64,000 nt of DNA from positions 1 through 64,000 of the forward strand of contig NZ_JXQQ01000023.1 in NCBI RefSeq assembly GCF_000834655.1, read 5' to 3'. Below the pieces are notes generated by a model, which saw only the letters and a list, made by a program, of their open reading frames with translations, ran no database searches and had not been told where the DNA came from. The DNA is from Variovorax paradoxus (lineage in GTDB: Bacteria > Pseudomonadota > Gammaproteobacteria > Burkholderiales > Burkholderiaceae_C). Positions 24,858 to 33,232 of this stretch are shown here, one piece after another. Positions within the stretch are counted from its first letter, which is position 1, and the number at the start of each line of letters is the position of its first letter. The translations under genes and the position numbers were made by a program.

Positions 24858-25868
24858 ATGCGCAGGCCTGCTTTCTACAGCCGTTCGCCCCGCACGCCGC
24901 CGCCGGCCGCAGAACAAGCGGCCGATCAGGCGGATGCCGCGGCATCGCCGGACGCGGCGGGCGCAGGTGGGATCGTGCAGCCGCCGACCGCTCCAGCCCA
25001 GGCCGGCTGGCAACCGGGCCGCAAGAGCTTCGCCCTTCTCCTCGTGCTGTGTGCGGCGCTGGTCACCGGCGGCACCGTGTGGTGGCCGCGCCAGGGCAAG
25101 GCAATCACGCAGAAGGACATCGACGCGGCCGTGCTGCGCACGATGCAGACCGCCACCCTCCCCTCGCCCGCCGCCAAGGCCGCCGACATCATCCGGCCCT
25201 CGGTCGTTCGCGTGGTGGGCTACGGCCCCGAGAAGGCCACGCCCGAAGCCAAGACCCAGAAGCGCGGCCGCAACATGGCCAAGGGCAAGCCGCCCGAAGC
25301 GCCGCTCGACGGCACAGCGCCCGGCGAGGTCGAGCGCGGCGTCGGCACCGGCGTGGTGATCGTCGACAAGGGCGTGATCCTCACCAACCTGCACGTCGTG
25401 GCCGGCTCAGAGAAGATCAAGGTCACCTTCGCCGACGGGCTCGAGGCGGTGGCCGTCATCACCGGCGTGCAGCCCGAGAACGACCTGGCGGTGCTGCAGG
25501 CGCAGAAGATTCCCGACGACCTCATTCCCGCCGCGATGCGCTCCACCGCCGACTTGCGGCCCGGCGACCAGGTCGCGGCCGTGGGCTTTCCGTTCGGCAT
25601 CGGGCCTTCGGTGTCGGCCGGCGTGGTGTCGGGCCTGAAGCGCTCGTTCCGCTCGCCCGAGGGCAAGCAGGAGTTGGGCAACCTGATCCAGTTCGACGCG
25701 GCCGCCAACCCCGGCAACTCGGGCGGACCGCTCATCAACATGGACGGCGAGGTGCTGGGCATCGTCACCGCCATCCTCAACCCCACGCAGCAGCGCACCT
25801 TCATCGGCATCGGCTTCGCGGTGCCCATCGAGAACGCGGCCTCCGCGGCAGGGTCGCCCCCGTTCTGA
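24858..25868 (+). CDS. Membrane-anchored S1C (HtrA/DegP-like) serine protease without PDZ
   Basis: This is a 336-residue protein. An alanine/proline-rich cytoplasmic tail (1-56) and one membrane helix (58-76) precede a trypsin-like periplasmic protease domain. The triad is visible: His179 in TNLHVVAG, Asp209 in ENDLAVLQ, Ser288 in GNSGGPL. HtrA proteins usually add one or two PDZ domains after this point; this one ends at GIGFAVPIENAASAAGSPPF, so it lacks them. GGAGG lies seven bases before ATG. It is 53 bp upstream of the MoxR gene on the same strand. Confidence 0.88.
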   Translation: MRRPAFYSRSPRTPPPAAEQAADQADAAASPDAAGAGGIVQPPTAPAQAGWQPGRKSFALLLVLCAALVTGGTVWWPRQGKAITQKDIDAAVLRTMQTATLPSPAAKAADIIRPSVVRVVGYGPEKATPEAKTQKRGRNMAKGKPPEAPLDGTAPGEVERGVGTGVVIVDKGVILTNLHVVAGSEKIKVTFADGLEAVAVITGVQPENDLAVLQAQKIPDDLIPAAMRSTADLRPGDQVAAVGFPFGIGPSVSAGVVSGLKRSFRSPEGKQELGNLIQFDAAANPGNSGGPLINMDGEVLGIVTAILNPTQQRTFIGIGFAVPIENAASAAGSPPF

Positions 25869-25921
25869 CTTGCAGGTTCGCAGCCGTTCTGATTTTTCTG
25901 ATTTCTTCGAAAGCCCTTCGC

Positions 25922-26956
25922 ATGAGCACAGAGAACCCGACCACCCCGACGCCCTCCTCCTTCGCCACGGCGCCCGCCACCGCCGAGCTGATGGAGCAGA
26001 TCCTCTACGAGGTCAAGCGCGTGGTCGTGGGCCAGGACCGCTTTCTCGAACGCGTGATGGTCGCGATGCTCGCGGGCGGTCACCTGCTGGTGGAAGGCGT
26101 GCCGGGCTTGGCCAAGACGCTCACCATCAAGACGCTGGCCGACACGGTGCGCGGCCACTTCAAGCGCATCCAGTTCACGCCCGACCTGGTGCCGGCCGAC
26201 CTGGTGGGCACGCGCATCTACAACCAGAAGACGGGTGAATTCAGCACCTCGCTGGGGCCGGTGTTCGCCAACCTGCTGCTGGCCGACGAAATCAACCGCG
26301 CGCCGGCCAAGGTGCAAAGCGCCCTGCTCGAAGTGATGCAGGAGCGCCAGGTCACCATCGCCGGCGAAACGCACAAGGTGCCGCGGCCCTTCCTCGTGAT
26401 GGCGACGCAGAACCCCATCGAGACCGAGGGCACCTACCCGCTGCCCGAGGCGCAGGTCGACCGCTTCATGATGAAGGTGCTGGTCGACTACCCGAGCGAC
26501 GAGGAAGAGTTCGTCATCGTGCAGCGCGTGATCGGTCCGCCGGTGGAGGCCAGCCCGGTCGCCACCACCGAGCAGCTCGCGGCGCTGCAGGCGGAGGCGC
26601 GGCGCGTGTACGTCGACCCCTCGCTGATCCAGTACGCGGTCAAGCTCGTCTCGGCCACCCGCACCCCCGAGAAGCATGGCCTGAAGGACATGCGCCGCTT
26701 CATCACCTTCGGCGCGAGCCCGCGCGCCAGCATCAGCCTCACCGAGGGCGCGCGCGCGCTCGCGCTGCTGCGCGGCCGAAGCTATGCGCTGCCCGAGGAC
26801 ATGACCGCGCTGGTGGCCGACGTGCTGCGCCACCGCGTGACGCTTTCCTACGAAGGCCTGTCCGAAGGCCTGACACCCGACAGCCTGATCGAGAAGATCA
26901 TGCGGGCCATCCCCGCACCACCCAAACCGCTCGAACATGAAAAGCTGGTGGCGTAA
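25922..26956 (+). CDS. MoxR-family AAA+ ATPase
   Basis: This 344-residue MoxR-type AAA+ protein has Walker A GVPGLAKT (59-66), Walker B LLLADEINRAP (about 105-115), sensor-1 region VMATQNPIETEGTYPLPEAQ and a C-terminal lid domain. MoxR proteins act as chaperones in maturation of partner complexes together with DUF58 and von Willebrand-factor-A proteins. It overlaps the DUF58 gene by 20 bp. Confidence 0.93.
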   Translation: MSTENPTTPTPSSFATAPATAELMEQILYEVKRVVVGQDRFLERVMVAMLAGGHLLVEGVPGLAKTLTIKTLADTVRGHFKRIQFTPDLVPADLVGTRIYNQKTGEFSTSLGPVFANLLLADEINRAPAKVQSALLEVMQERQVTIAGETHKVPRPFLVMATQNPIETEGTYPLPEAQVDRFMMKVLVDYPSDEEEFVIVQRVIGPPVEASPVATTEQLAALQAEARRVYVDPSLIQYAVKLVSATRTPEKHGLKDMRRFITFGASPRASISLTEGARALALLRGRSYALPEDMTALVADVLRHRVTLSYEGLSEGLTPDSLIEKIMRAIPAPPKPLEHEKLVA

Positions 26957-27932
26957 GGCCCCCGCGGCCGCGAACGACGAACGGCTTGCCGCCGAATCGG
27001 CTGTGGCCGGAGGGGCCGAGCGCGCGCTGCGCCGGCTCGAATGGACGGTCATCCGTCGCCTCGACGGCCTCCTGCAGGGCGACTACCGCACCCTCATGCG
27101 CGGCAGCGGCCTCGATCTGGCCGACCTGCGCGAATACCAGCACCACGACGACGTGCGCCACATCGACTGGAACGTCACCGCGCGCCTGCAGACGCCGCAC
27201 GTGCGCGTCTTCACCGAAGACCGCGAGATGGCCGCCTGGTTCGTGCTCGACCTGAGCCGCTCGGTCGACTTCGGCTCGGGCCTGAAGGCCAAGCGCGAGA
27301 TCTCGGCCGGCTTCGTCGGCGTGCTTGCGCGGCTGCTCACGCGGCATGGCAACCGGGTCGGTGCGCTGGTCTACGGCAACGACCTGGAGGCCGTGATCCC
27401 GCCGCGCAGTGGCCGGCGCCACGTGCTGCACCTGCTGCACGCGATGGAGCGCCGCGCCGACAGGGCGGACGGCCCCGCGCAAAAAGGAATGACCCGCCTG
27501 GACGACCTGCTGAAATCCGCAGCCACGCTGATGCCTCGCCGCTCCACGGTCTTCGTGGTGTCCGACTTCCTGAGCGAGCCCGGCTGGGAACGGCCGCTCG
27601 GCCAGCTCGTGCAGCGGCATGAAGTGATCGCTGTGCGCCTCTTCGATCCGCTCGAGCTCGAACTGCCCGACCTGGGCCTCGTGCCGCTGCGCGATGCAGA
27701 GACCGGCGAACAGCTCTGGGTCGACACCCACGATGCCGGATTCCGCAAGCGCTTCGCGCGCCTGGCCGCCGAGCGCGAGGCGACGCTGCGCGCCTCGCTC
27801 GCCAAGGCCGGCGTCGACGCCCTGGAGCTTTCGACCAGCGACGACCTGGTGGAGGCCATCGTTCGTTTTGCCGACCTGCGCAAGCGCCGCACACGCGTCG
27901 GTTCGGGCAACGTGAAGGCGGTGGCAGCATGA
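26937..27932 (+). CDS. DUF58-domain protein
   Basis: This is a 331-residue cytosolic protein with the DUF58 signature YQHHDDVRHIDWNVTARLQTP followed by VLDLSRSVDFGSG, a VWA-like strand. Such proteins are the usual middle partner of MoxR and VWA genes and are thought to bind substrates for the ATPase. Its start lies inside the end of moxR (20-bp overlap), and its stop overlaps the VWA start (ATGA), so the three are translated together. The molecular function is not known. Confidence 0.9.
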   Translation: MKSWWRKAPAAANDERLAAESAVAGGAERALRRLEWTVIRRLDGLLQGDYRTLMRGSGLDLADLREYQHHDDVRHIDWNVTARLQTPHVRVFTEDREMAAWFVLDLSRSVDFGSGLKAKREISAGFVGVLARLLTRHGNRVGALVYGNDLEAVIPPRSGRRHVLHLLHAMERRADRADGPAQKGMTRLDDLLKSAATLMPRRSTVFVVSDFLSEPGWERPLGQLVQRHEVIAVRLFDPLELELPDLGLVPLRDAETGEQLWVDTHDAGFRKRFARLAAEREATLRASLAKAGVDALELSTSDDLVEAIVRFADLRKRRTRVGSGNVKAVAA

Positions 27933-28966
27933 CTTTTCTCTGGCCTCAATTCCTCTGGCTGCTGGCGGCATTGCCGCTGCTGGTGTTGCTCTACGTCTGG
28001 CTGATCCGCCGCAAGAAGAAGCTGGCGGTGCGCTACGCGAGCCTTTCGATCGTGCGCGAGGCGATGGGCGCCGGGCAAAGTTTCAGAAGGCACATTCCGC
28101 CCTTGCTGTTCCTCCTGGCCATGGCCGCGATGCTGGTGGCCGCGGCGCGGCCGATGGCGGTGGTGATGCTGCCCTCGAACCAGCAAACAATCATCCTCGC
28201 GATGGACGTCTCGGGCAGCATGCGCGCGGCCGACGTGCTGCCCAACCGGCTGGTGGCGGCGCAGGAGGCGGCCAAGAGCTTCATCAAGGACCTGCCTCGC
28301 ACGGTGAAGGTGGGCATCGTCGCCTTCGCGGGCAGCGCGCAGGTGGCGCAGCTGCCCACCACCAACCACGACGACCTGGTGACCGCGATCGACAGCTTCC
28401 AGCTGCAGCGCGCCACCGCCACCGGCAACGCCATCGTGGTGTCGCTGGCCACGCTGTTCCCCGATGCCGGCATCGACGTCGAGCAGTTCAGCGCCCCGAG
28501 CCGCCAGCGCGGCACGCCCATCGACCAGGCCGACAAGAAGCTCAAGGACTTCACCCCCGTGGCGCCCGGCTCCTTCACCTCGGCCGCGATCATCATGCTG
28601 ACCGACGGCCAGCGCACCACCGGCGTCGATCCGCTCGATGCCGCCAAGGCCGCGGCCGACCGCGGCGTGCGCATCTACACGGTGGGCGTGGGCACGGTCG
28701 ATGGCGAAACCATCGGCTTCGAAGGCTGGTCGATGCGCGTGCGTCTCGATGAGGAGACGCTCAAGGCCGTGGCCAACAAGACCAACGCCGAGTACTTCTA
28801 CGCAGGCACCGCGAACGACCTGAAGAAGGTCTACGAAACGCTGAGCTCCAAGCTCACCGTGGAGAAGAAGGAGACGGAAATCTCGGCGCTGTTCGCGCTC
28901 GGCGCGGCGGTGCTCACGCTGCTGTCGGCGGGCCTGTCGCTGCTCTGGTTCAACCGCATCCTCTAG
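27929..28966 (+). CDS. BatA-like VWA-domain membrane protein
   Basis: This 345-residue protein has membrane helices at about 7-25, 57-73 and 320-340, with a von Willebrand factor A domain between them facing the periplasm. The MIDAS metal motif is DVSGS (Asp93-Ser97), with a later TDG in IIMLTDGQRTTG. It is the third gene of the MoxR-DUF58-VWA set. The longer Bat operons have further TPR, BatB or oxygen-tolerance genes; none follows here, since a convergent tetR-like gene begins 1 bp after the stop. Confidence 0.9.
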   Translation: MTFLWPQFLWLLAALPLLVLLYVWLIRRKKKLAVRYASLSIVREAMGAGQSFRRHIPPLLFLLAMAAMLVAAARPMAVVMLPSNQQTIILAMDVSGSMRAADVLPNRLVAAQEAAKSFIKDLPRTVKVGIVAFAGSAQVAQLPTTNHDDLVTAIDSFQLQRATATGNAIVVSLATLFPDAGIDVEQFSAPSRQRGTPIDQADKKLKDFTPVAPGSFTSAAIIMLTDGQRTTGVDPLDAAKAAADRGVRIYTVGVGTVDGETIGFEGWSMRVRLDEETLKAVANKTNAEYFYAGTANDLKKVYETLSSKLTVEKKETEISALFALGAAVLTLLSAGLSLLWFNRIL

Positions 28967-28967
28967 G

Positions 28968-29543
28968 TCAGGCCTTAGGCGCCGCCTGCAGCCCGGCCAG
29001 CACCTCGCGCAGGATTTCTTCGGACAGGGCCTCGTCGTCCACGGCGCGGGCCAGCACCACGCCGCCGTACATCGACGCGAGCATGCGAATCGCGTCGGCA
29101 CGGGCGTTCTTCTTCGTGCGCCACGGAAAGTTCCTGGCGAACCGGTCGATCACCGACTTGAGATAAGTAGTCAGCGGCACGCTGATGCCCCCGCTGCTCT
29201 CGGTTCCAGACTGCGCTGCGAACGCCGCCACCAGGCAGCCGTCGGCACGGCCGTCGCGATGGTCGGGGCTCATGTAGTCCCGCACATAGGCGCGCATGCC
29301 TTCGGGCGTTTGGCCGGCCGCATCGAGGTCGGCAAGCGCTGCGCTCCCGGAGTGGGCGATGCACTCGGCCATCAGCGCGTCTTTCGAGTCGAAGTGGTTG
29401 TAGAAGGGCCCGTGCGTGAGGCCCGTGGCTTTCATGATCTCGCTCACGCTCACGCCGTCGAAGCCGCGCTCCTTGAACAGGCGCGAGGCCTCGGCAAGGA
29501 TCTTCTGGTGCTTTTCGGCGGTTTCCGCTGCTGGGTATCGCAT
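28968..29543 (-). CDS. TetR-family repressor, divergent from SDR
   Basis: This is a 191-residue TetR/AcrR regulator. The N-terminal HTH (ILAEASRLFKERGFDGVSVSEIMKATGLTHGPFYNHFDSKDALM, residues 15-58) is well conserved and the ligand-binding C-terminal half is divergent. It is divergently arranged with an SDR gene, and twin 16-bp operators lie between them, which fits auto-repression and control of the SDR. The inducer is unknown; TetR proteins of the LTHGxFYNHF type often answer to electrophiles or other small ligands. Confidence 0.92.
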   Translation of the reverse strand: MRYPAAETAEKHQKILAEASRLFKERGFDGVSVSEIMKATGLTHGPFYNHFDSKDALMAECIAHSGSAALADLDAAGQTPEGMRAYVRDYMSPDHRDGRADGCLVAAFAAQSGTESSGGISVPLTTYLKSVIDRFARNFPWRTKKNARADAIRMLASMYGGVVLARAVDDEALSEEILREVLAGLQAAPKA

Positions 29544-29592
29544 GTGACCTCTTTCTGCTCCGGGGTACTTCAGGACCGCGGTTGACGCTAAG

Positions 29593-29608
29593 CATGATAC
29601 CCATCATG
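29593..29608. promoter_or_regulatory. TetR operator O1 (CATGATACCCATCATG)
   Basis: This 16-bp dyad (CATGAT-N4-ATCATG) extends one more base pair on each side, then another (AGCATGAT/ATCATGCT at 29591-29610). It covers the -10 region of the tetR-side promoter, so bound repressor would block it. Confidence 0.7.
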
Positions 29609-29622
29609 CTTCGCCACTTCAA
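29594..29622 (-). promoter_or_regulatory. Sigma-70-like promoter for the tetR-like gene
   Basis: On the - strand, -35 TTGAAG (29622-29617), a 17-bp spacer and -10 TATCAT (29599-29594, five of six consensus). The -10 lies inside operator O1 and O2 lies just upstream of the -35. On the + strand TTGACG (29582-29587) with CATGCT (29605-29610) at 17-bp spacing is a weaker candidate for the SDR gene. Confidence 0.55.
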
Positions 29623-29623
29623 A

Positions 29624-29639
29624 CATGATGGTCATCATG
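29624..29639. promoter_or_regulatory. TetR operator O2 (CATGATGGTCATCATG)
   Basis: This is a second 16-bp dyad with the same half-sites as O1. The starts of the two sites are 31 bp apart, about three helical turns, so dimers on both would lie on the same face of the DNA. Confidence 0.7.
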
Positions 29640-29683
29640 CTTTTGAGTCACAACCGTTGAACCCACTCTTGAATGGAATTGAA

Positions 29684-30487
29684 ATGAGCGAACAAGCAAC
29701 CCTCGGCACCGCCGTCGTCACAGGCGCATCGGCCGGCCTCGGCAAGATCTACGCGGACCGCCTGGCCCGCCGCGGCCACGACCTGGTGCTGGTGGCACGC
29801 CGCGCCGACTTGCTGGAAGAAGTCGCAGCCGCCCTGCGCACCCGCTACGGCGTGAAAGTGCAGACGTTCGCAGCCGACCTGGCCGCCGCCGACGACCTCG
29901 CGCGGGTGACCCAGGTCATCGCCACCGATCCGTCGATCACGCTGCTGGTCAACAACGCCGGCCTCTCGACGCTCGCGCCCGTCGCGCAGACCACGAACGC
30001 GCAGCTGCAGAGCATGCTGGACGTGAACATCAACGCCCTCGCGCACCTGAGCCACGCCGCGCTGGCCGCCTTCAAGTCGCGCGACCGCGGCACGCTGGTG
30101 AACATCGGCTCGGTGCTGGGCTTCCACACGCTGCCGATCAGCAGCATCTACAGCGGCACCAAGGCCTTCGTGGTCGCATTCACGCGCGGGCTGCAGGATG
30201 AAGTGGCGGGCACCGGCGTGAAGGTGCAGCTGGTGCTGCCGGCAGCCACGGCCACCGACATCTGGGAACTCTCGGGCGTGCCGATGTCGGCATTGGCCGA
30301 AGGCACGATCATGGCCGCCGAAGACTGCGTGGACGCGGCCCTCGCCGGCCTCGACCTGGGCGAGCCGATCACCCTGCCGTCGGTGAACGATGCGGCCCTG
30401 CTCGCGAGCTTCGTCGATGCGGGCGCCACGCTGTTCGGCGCCTCGCAGACCGGCAAGCCGGCAGCGCGCTACTCGAAGGCGGCCTGA
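29684..30487 (+). CDS. SDR-family NAD(P)-dependent oxidoreductase
   Basis: This 267-residue protein has cofactor motif TGASAGLGK near residue 14, VNNAGLS, and active-site VNIGSVLGF with SSIYSGTKAFV (Tyr and Lys of YxxxK). It resembles the DltE/YqjQ-like SDR group. It is divergent from a TetR regulator with two operators between, so it is probably induced by that regulator's ligand. Its 3' end overlaps the convergent paaR-like gene by 19 bp. The substrate is unknown. Confidence 0.9.
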   Translation: MSEQATLGTAVVTGASAGLGKIYADRLARRGHDLVLVARRADLLEEVAAALRTRYGVKVQTFAADLAAADDLARVTQVIATDPSITLLVNNAGLSTLAPVAQTTNAQLQSMLDVNINALAHLSHAALAAFKSRDRGTLVNIGSVLGFHTLPISSIYSGTKAFVVAFTRGLQDEVAGTGVKVQLVLPAATATDIWELSGVPMSALAEGTIMAAEDCVDAALAGLDLGEPITLPSVNDAALLASFVDAGATLFGASQTGKPAARYSKAA

Positions 30488-31119
30488 TCGGCCTGCGCGG
30501 CGGCCGCGATCGCCGCGTAGTCCGGCGACTTCACCGCGCCGATGCCCCCCAGGAAGAGATCGGCCACGATGGGCGCAATTGCCGCGTGGTCGAGTTTTCC
30601 GTCGGGCTTCATCCAGGTGAACATCCAGTTGATCATGCCGAACAGCAGCATGGTCAGCGGCTTGGCCAGATCGTCGCTCGGCGCCCCCGGGCGCAGCGCC
30701 GAGACCGCGCGCGCGAAGCCCGCGACCACCTCGCGCTCCTTGTCGAGCACGCGCTCGCGGTCTTCCTCTTCGAGAAATCGCACGTCATCGGTCAGCACGC
30801 GGTGCGCGTCCTGGGCGCCGGCGTATTCCTCGACGATGCGGTAGATGAAGCGGCGAAGCCGCTGTTCATCGGTCTGGGTGGAGGCCTCTTCCTCGGCCAC
30901 CAGCGCCGCCAGCTTGGACACGTGCGTCTCGGCGATGCTGATGAGGAGGCTGCTCTTGTCCTTGTAGTAGTGATAGAGCGTGGCCTTCGAGAGGTTGCAC
31001 GCCACGGCCACCTCGTTCATCGACGTGGCCGGATAACCCCGGCGCGCGAACAGCTGGGCGGCCTGCGCGAGGATCAGCTCGCGCTGGTCGTCGTAGGTGG
31101 CGGATCTTCCACGCGGCAT
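30469..31119 (-). CDS. paaR: TetR-family regulator, probable PaaR
   Basis: This is a 216-residue TetR regulator with HTH LFARRGYPATSMNEVAVACNLSKATLYHYYKDKSSLL (about residues 23-60). It lies next to paaY and the paa operon, the place where the phenylacetyl-CoA-responsive repressor PaaR is found in Burkholderiales. It is inferred to act on the inverted repeat at 31868-31881. The gene may also be read from the paaY promoter, since only 62 bp separates the two same-strand genes. Confidence 0.82.
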   Translation of the reverse strand: MPRGRSATYDDQRELILAQAAQLFARRGYPATSMNEVAVACNLSKATLYHYYKDKSSLLISIAETHVSKLAALVAEEEASTQTDEQRLRRFIYRIVEEYAGAQDAHRVLTDDVRFLEEEDRERVLDKEREVVAGFARAVSALRPGAPSDDLAKPLTMLLFGMINWMFTWMKPDGKLDHAAIAPIVADLFLGGIGAVKSPDYAAIAAAAQADQAAFE

Positions 31120-31181
31120 CGGGTCGGGTTCCTTAATTAGGTTGGGGGCAACGCGCGATCTTGCATGAAGCGAGGCGCGGG

Positions 31182-31784
31182 CTATCCGCGCCGCGTGGCA
31201 ATGAGCGGACGCACATCGATCGCCGGCAGGCGCGGCCGGTCCGCCTCCATTTCGGCAAGCGGCGCGACCTCGCGCAGGCTCTCGAGGCTGCGCACCGTCA
31301 GCGCCTGGTAGACGTGCGTGCCTTCGAGCTTCCAGGCAACCTCTTCATCGGTGAGTTCACGCTTTACCTTCGCCGGAATGCCTGCCACCAGCGAACGCGC
31401 CGGCACCTTCATGCCGGCAGGAACGAAAGCGCAGGCCGCGACGATGGCTTTCTCGCCGATCTCGGCCTCGTCCATCACCACTGCATTCATGCCCACCAGC
31501 GCATCGCGCCGCACGATGCAGCTGTGCAGGATCGCGCCGTGGCCGATGTGGCCGTTGACCTCCACCACCGTGTCGTTGTCGGGAAAGCCGTGGATGCAGC
31601 AGTGGTCCTGCACGTTGGAGCCTTCCTCCAGAACGATGCGGCCGAAGTCGCCGCGCAGGCTCGCGCAGGGGCCGACGTAGCAGTTGGGGCCGACGATCAC
31701 GTCGCCGATCAGCACCGCGCTGGGGTGTACGTACGCGCTCGGATCGACGACGGGAATCACGCCGTCGATGGAATAGCTGGGCAT
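31182..31784 (-). CDS. paaY: PaaY, hexapeptide-repeat thioesterase of phenylacetate catabolism
   Basis: This 200-residue left-handed beta-helix protein of the gamma-carbonic-anhydrase-like family has [18 protein letters not shown] and [25 protein letters not shown], carrying metal-binding histidines. PaaY removes CoA from by-products of the pathway. Its length (E. coli 196) and C-terminal helix match PaaY rather than a generic carbonic anhydrase. AAGGAGA lies before the ATG. It runs away from paaG, with a shared control region. Confidence 0.92.
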   Translation of the reverse strand: MPSYSIDGVIPVVDPSAYVHPSAVLIGDVIVGPNCYVGPCASLRGDFGRIVLEEGSNVQDHCCIHGFPDNDTVVEVNGHIGHGAILHSCIVRRDALVGMNAVVMDEAEIGEKAIVAACAFVPAGMKVPARSLVAGIPAKVKRELTDEEVAWKLEGTHVYQALTVRSLESLREVAPLAEMEADRPRLPAIDVRPLIATRRG

Positions 31785-31835
31785 TCGGTCGGTCTCCTTT
31801 TTTGTGGACTCAGGGTTTGCCCTGAATCAACCCGC

Positions 31836-31865
31836 TTGTGCCGGGATTGAGGTCGATCCTAAAAT
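31836..31865 (+). promoter_or_regulatory. Candidate promoter of the paaG operon
   Basis: On the + strand -35 TTGTGC (31836-31841), an 18-bp spacer and -10 TAAAAT (31860-31865, five of six). The operator at 31868-31881 lies just downstream, over the expected start point. The -35 is weak, so confidence is modest. Confidence 0.4.
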
Positions 31866-31884
31866 CAACCGAACGGTCGGTCAA
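31856..31884 (-). promoter_or_regulatory. Candidate promoter of paaY
   Basis: On the - strand -35 TTGACC (31884-31879, five of six), an exact 17-bp spacer and -10 TAGGAT (31861-31856, four of six). The operator fills the spacer, so one repressor dimer could silence both divergent promoters. Confidence 0.55.
31868..31881. promoter_or_regulatory. Probable PaaR operator (ACCGAACGGTCGGT)
   Basis: This 14-bp near-perfect palindrome has one mismatched pair and lies between divergent paaY and paaG. It is positioned inside the paaY promoter and over the start of paaG. Binding by the neighbouring TetR protein is inferred. A related dyad lies upstream of tctBA. Confidence 0.65.
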
Positions 31885-31932
31885 TAGTGTTTGCTAGCCG
31901 ATTCGTACCCACACAAGGATGAGAGACACCCC

Positions 31933-32736
31933 ATGTCGGAACCTTTAGTTCTCGTCGGCGACGCCGGCGCGGTCCGCACGCTGAGCCTGAACCGCCCCGC
32001 GGCCCTCAACAGCTTCACGACCGAACTGCATGCCCAACTGATGGCGGCACTCGAATCGGCAGCCGCGGACGACAGCGTTCGATGCGTCGTCCTCACCGGT
32101 GCCGGCCGCGCCTTCTGCGCCGGGCAAGACCTCGCCGATCCCTCGGTCGCCCCGGACCCCACGCCCGGCGCCGCGCCAAAGGACCTGGGCCACGTCATCT
32201 CCACCTATTACGCCCCGCTCGTCGCGCGCCTGCGCTCGATGCCGGTGCCGGTGGTCGCAGCCGTGAACGGCGTTGCCGCCGGAGCGGGCGCCAACCTCGC
32301 GCTGTGCTGCGACCTCGTCGTGGCCGGCCGCTCGGCGAGCTTCATCCAGGCCTTCACCAAGATCGGCCTCGTGCCCGACACCGGCGGCACCTGGCTGCTG
32401 CCGCGCCTCGTGGGTTCCGCGCGCGCCCTGGGCATCGCGCTGCTGGGCGACAAGCTCCCCGCGGAAGAAGCCGCGCGCATCGGCCTCATCTGGCAATGCG
32501 TGGACGACGCGGCGCTGGCCGACACGGCCGCCGCGCTCGCAGCCCGGCTGGCCGCCATGCCGACGCGCGCCCTCGTCGCCACCCGCCAGGCCCTGGCCGC
32601 GGCGCAGGACATGGACCTCGACGCAGCGCTGGCCGAAGAAGCCCGCATCCAGCGCGAGATGGGCAACGCCAACGACTACCGCGAAGGCGTCGAAGCCTTC
32701 CGCGCCAAGCGCGCGCCCGTGTTCAAGGACCGCTGA
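31933..32736 (+). CDS. paaG: PaaG, ring-1,2-epoxyphenylacetyl-CoA isomerase
   Basis: This is a 267-residue crotonase-fold enzyme with oxyanion-hole segments GRAFCAGQDLADP (about residue 55) and AVNGVAAGAGANLAL (about 110), and IGLVPDTGGTWLLPRLVG. PaaG converts the ring epoxide of phenylacetyl-CoA into oxepin-CoA. Asp of PDTGG matches the PaaG catalytic position. It is the first gene of the right-running paa operon; paaF (hydratase) is not seen. The next gene begins 3 bp after the stop. Confidence 0.93.
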   Translation: MSEPLVLVGDAGAVRTLSLNRPAALNSFTTELHAQLMAALESAAADDSVRCVVLTGAGRAFCAGQDLADPSVAPDPTPGAAPKDLGHVISTYYAPLVARLRSMPVPVVAAVNGVAAGAGANLALCCDLVVAGRSASFIQAFTKIGLVPDTGGTWLLPRLVGSARALGIALLGDKLPAEEAARIGLIWQCVDDAALADTAAALAARLAAMPTRALVATRQALAAAQDMDLDAALAEEARIQREMGNANDYREGVEAFRAKRAPVFKDR

Positions 32737-32739
32737 GCC

Positions 32740-33195
32740 ATGCCCCACAGCTCCCCCGAAGTCACCCGCACACCCCAGCAGACGGCCGAGTACGTGCGCG
32801 ACGGCATGCTCGCCAACGACAACGCCACCAAGGGCCTGGACATGCGCATCGTGGAGGTCGGCCCGGGCCAGGCCACCATCGAGATGCGCGTGCGCCCCGA
32901 CATGCTCAACGGCCACGCCACCTGCCACGGCGGCTTCATGGCCACGCTGGCCGACTCGACCTTCGCCTTCGCCTGCAACTCGTACAACGAACTGACCGTG
33001 GCCTCGGGTTTCTCGATCGACTTCATCGCTCCCGCGCGCGAGGGCGACCTGCTCACCGCGCGCTGCCACGAGGTCTCCAAGGCCGGCCGCACCGGCGTGT
33101 ACGACACCGAGATCACCAACCAGCGCGGCGAGCGCATCGCGATGTTCCGCGGCCGCTCCTACACCGCCAAGGGCCGCCCCGCCGTCCCGGCCTGA
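32740..33195 (+). CDS. paaI: PaaI, hydroxyphenylacetyl-CoA thioesterase
   Basis: This 151-residue hotdog-fold thioesterase has the HGG motif NGHATCHGGFMATLADSTFAFACNS (residues about 57-81), with the catalytic Asp. PaaI removes CoA from hydroxylated or stalled phenylacetyl intermediates, protecting the CoA pool. It is tightly packed with paaG and 37 bp before paaK. Confidence 0.93.
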   Translation: MPHSSPEVTRTPQQTAEYVRDGMLANDNATKGLDMRIVEVGPGQATIEMRVRPDMLNGHATCHGGFMATLADSTFAFACNSYNELTVASGFSIDFIAPAREGDLLTARCHEVSKAGRTGVYDTEITNQRGERIAMFRGRSYTAKGRPAVPA

Positions 33196-33232
33196 AGAGA
33201 TCGAAGAGACCGAAGAGACGAGATCCACCACC

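Noticed and set aside
24392..25921. Upstream extension of the MoxR frame
   Set aside because: It overlaps the S1C protease gene out of frame and is low-complexity; ATG at 25922 gives the standard MoxR start.
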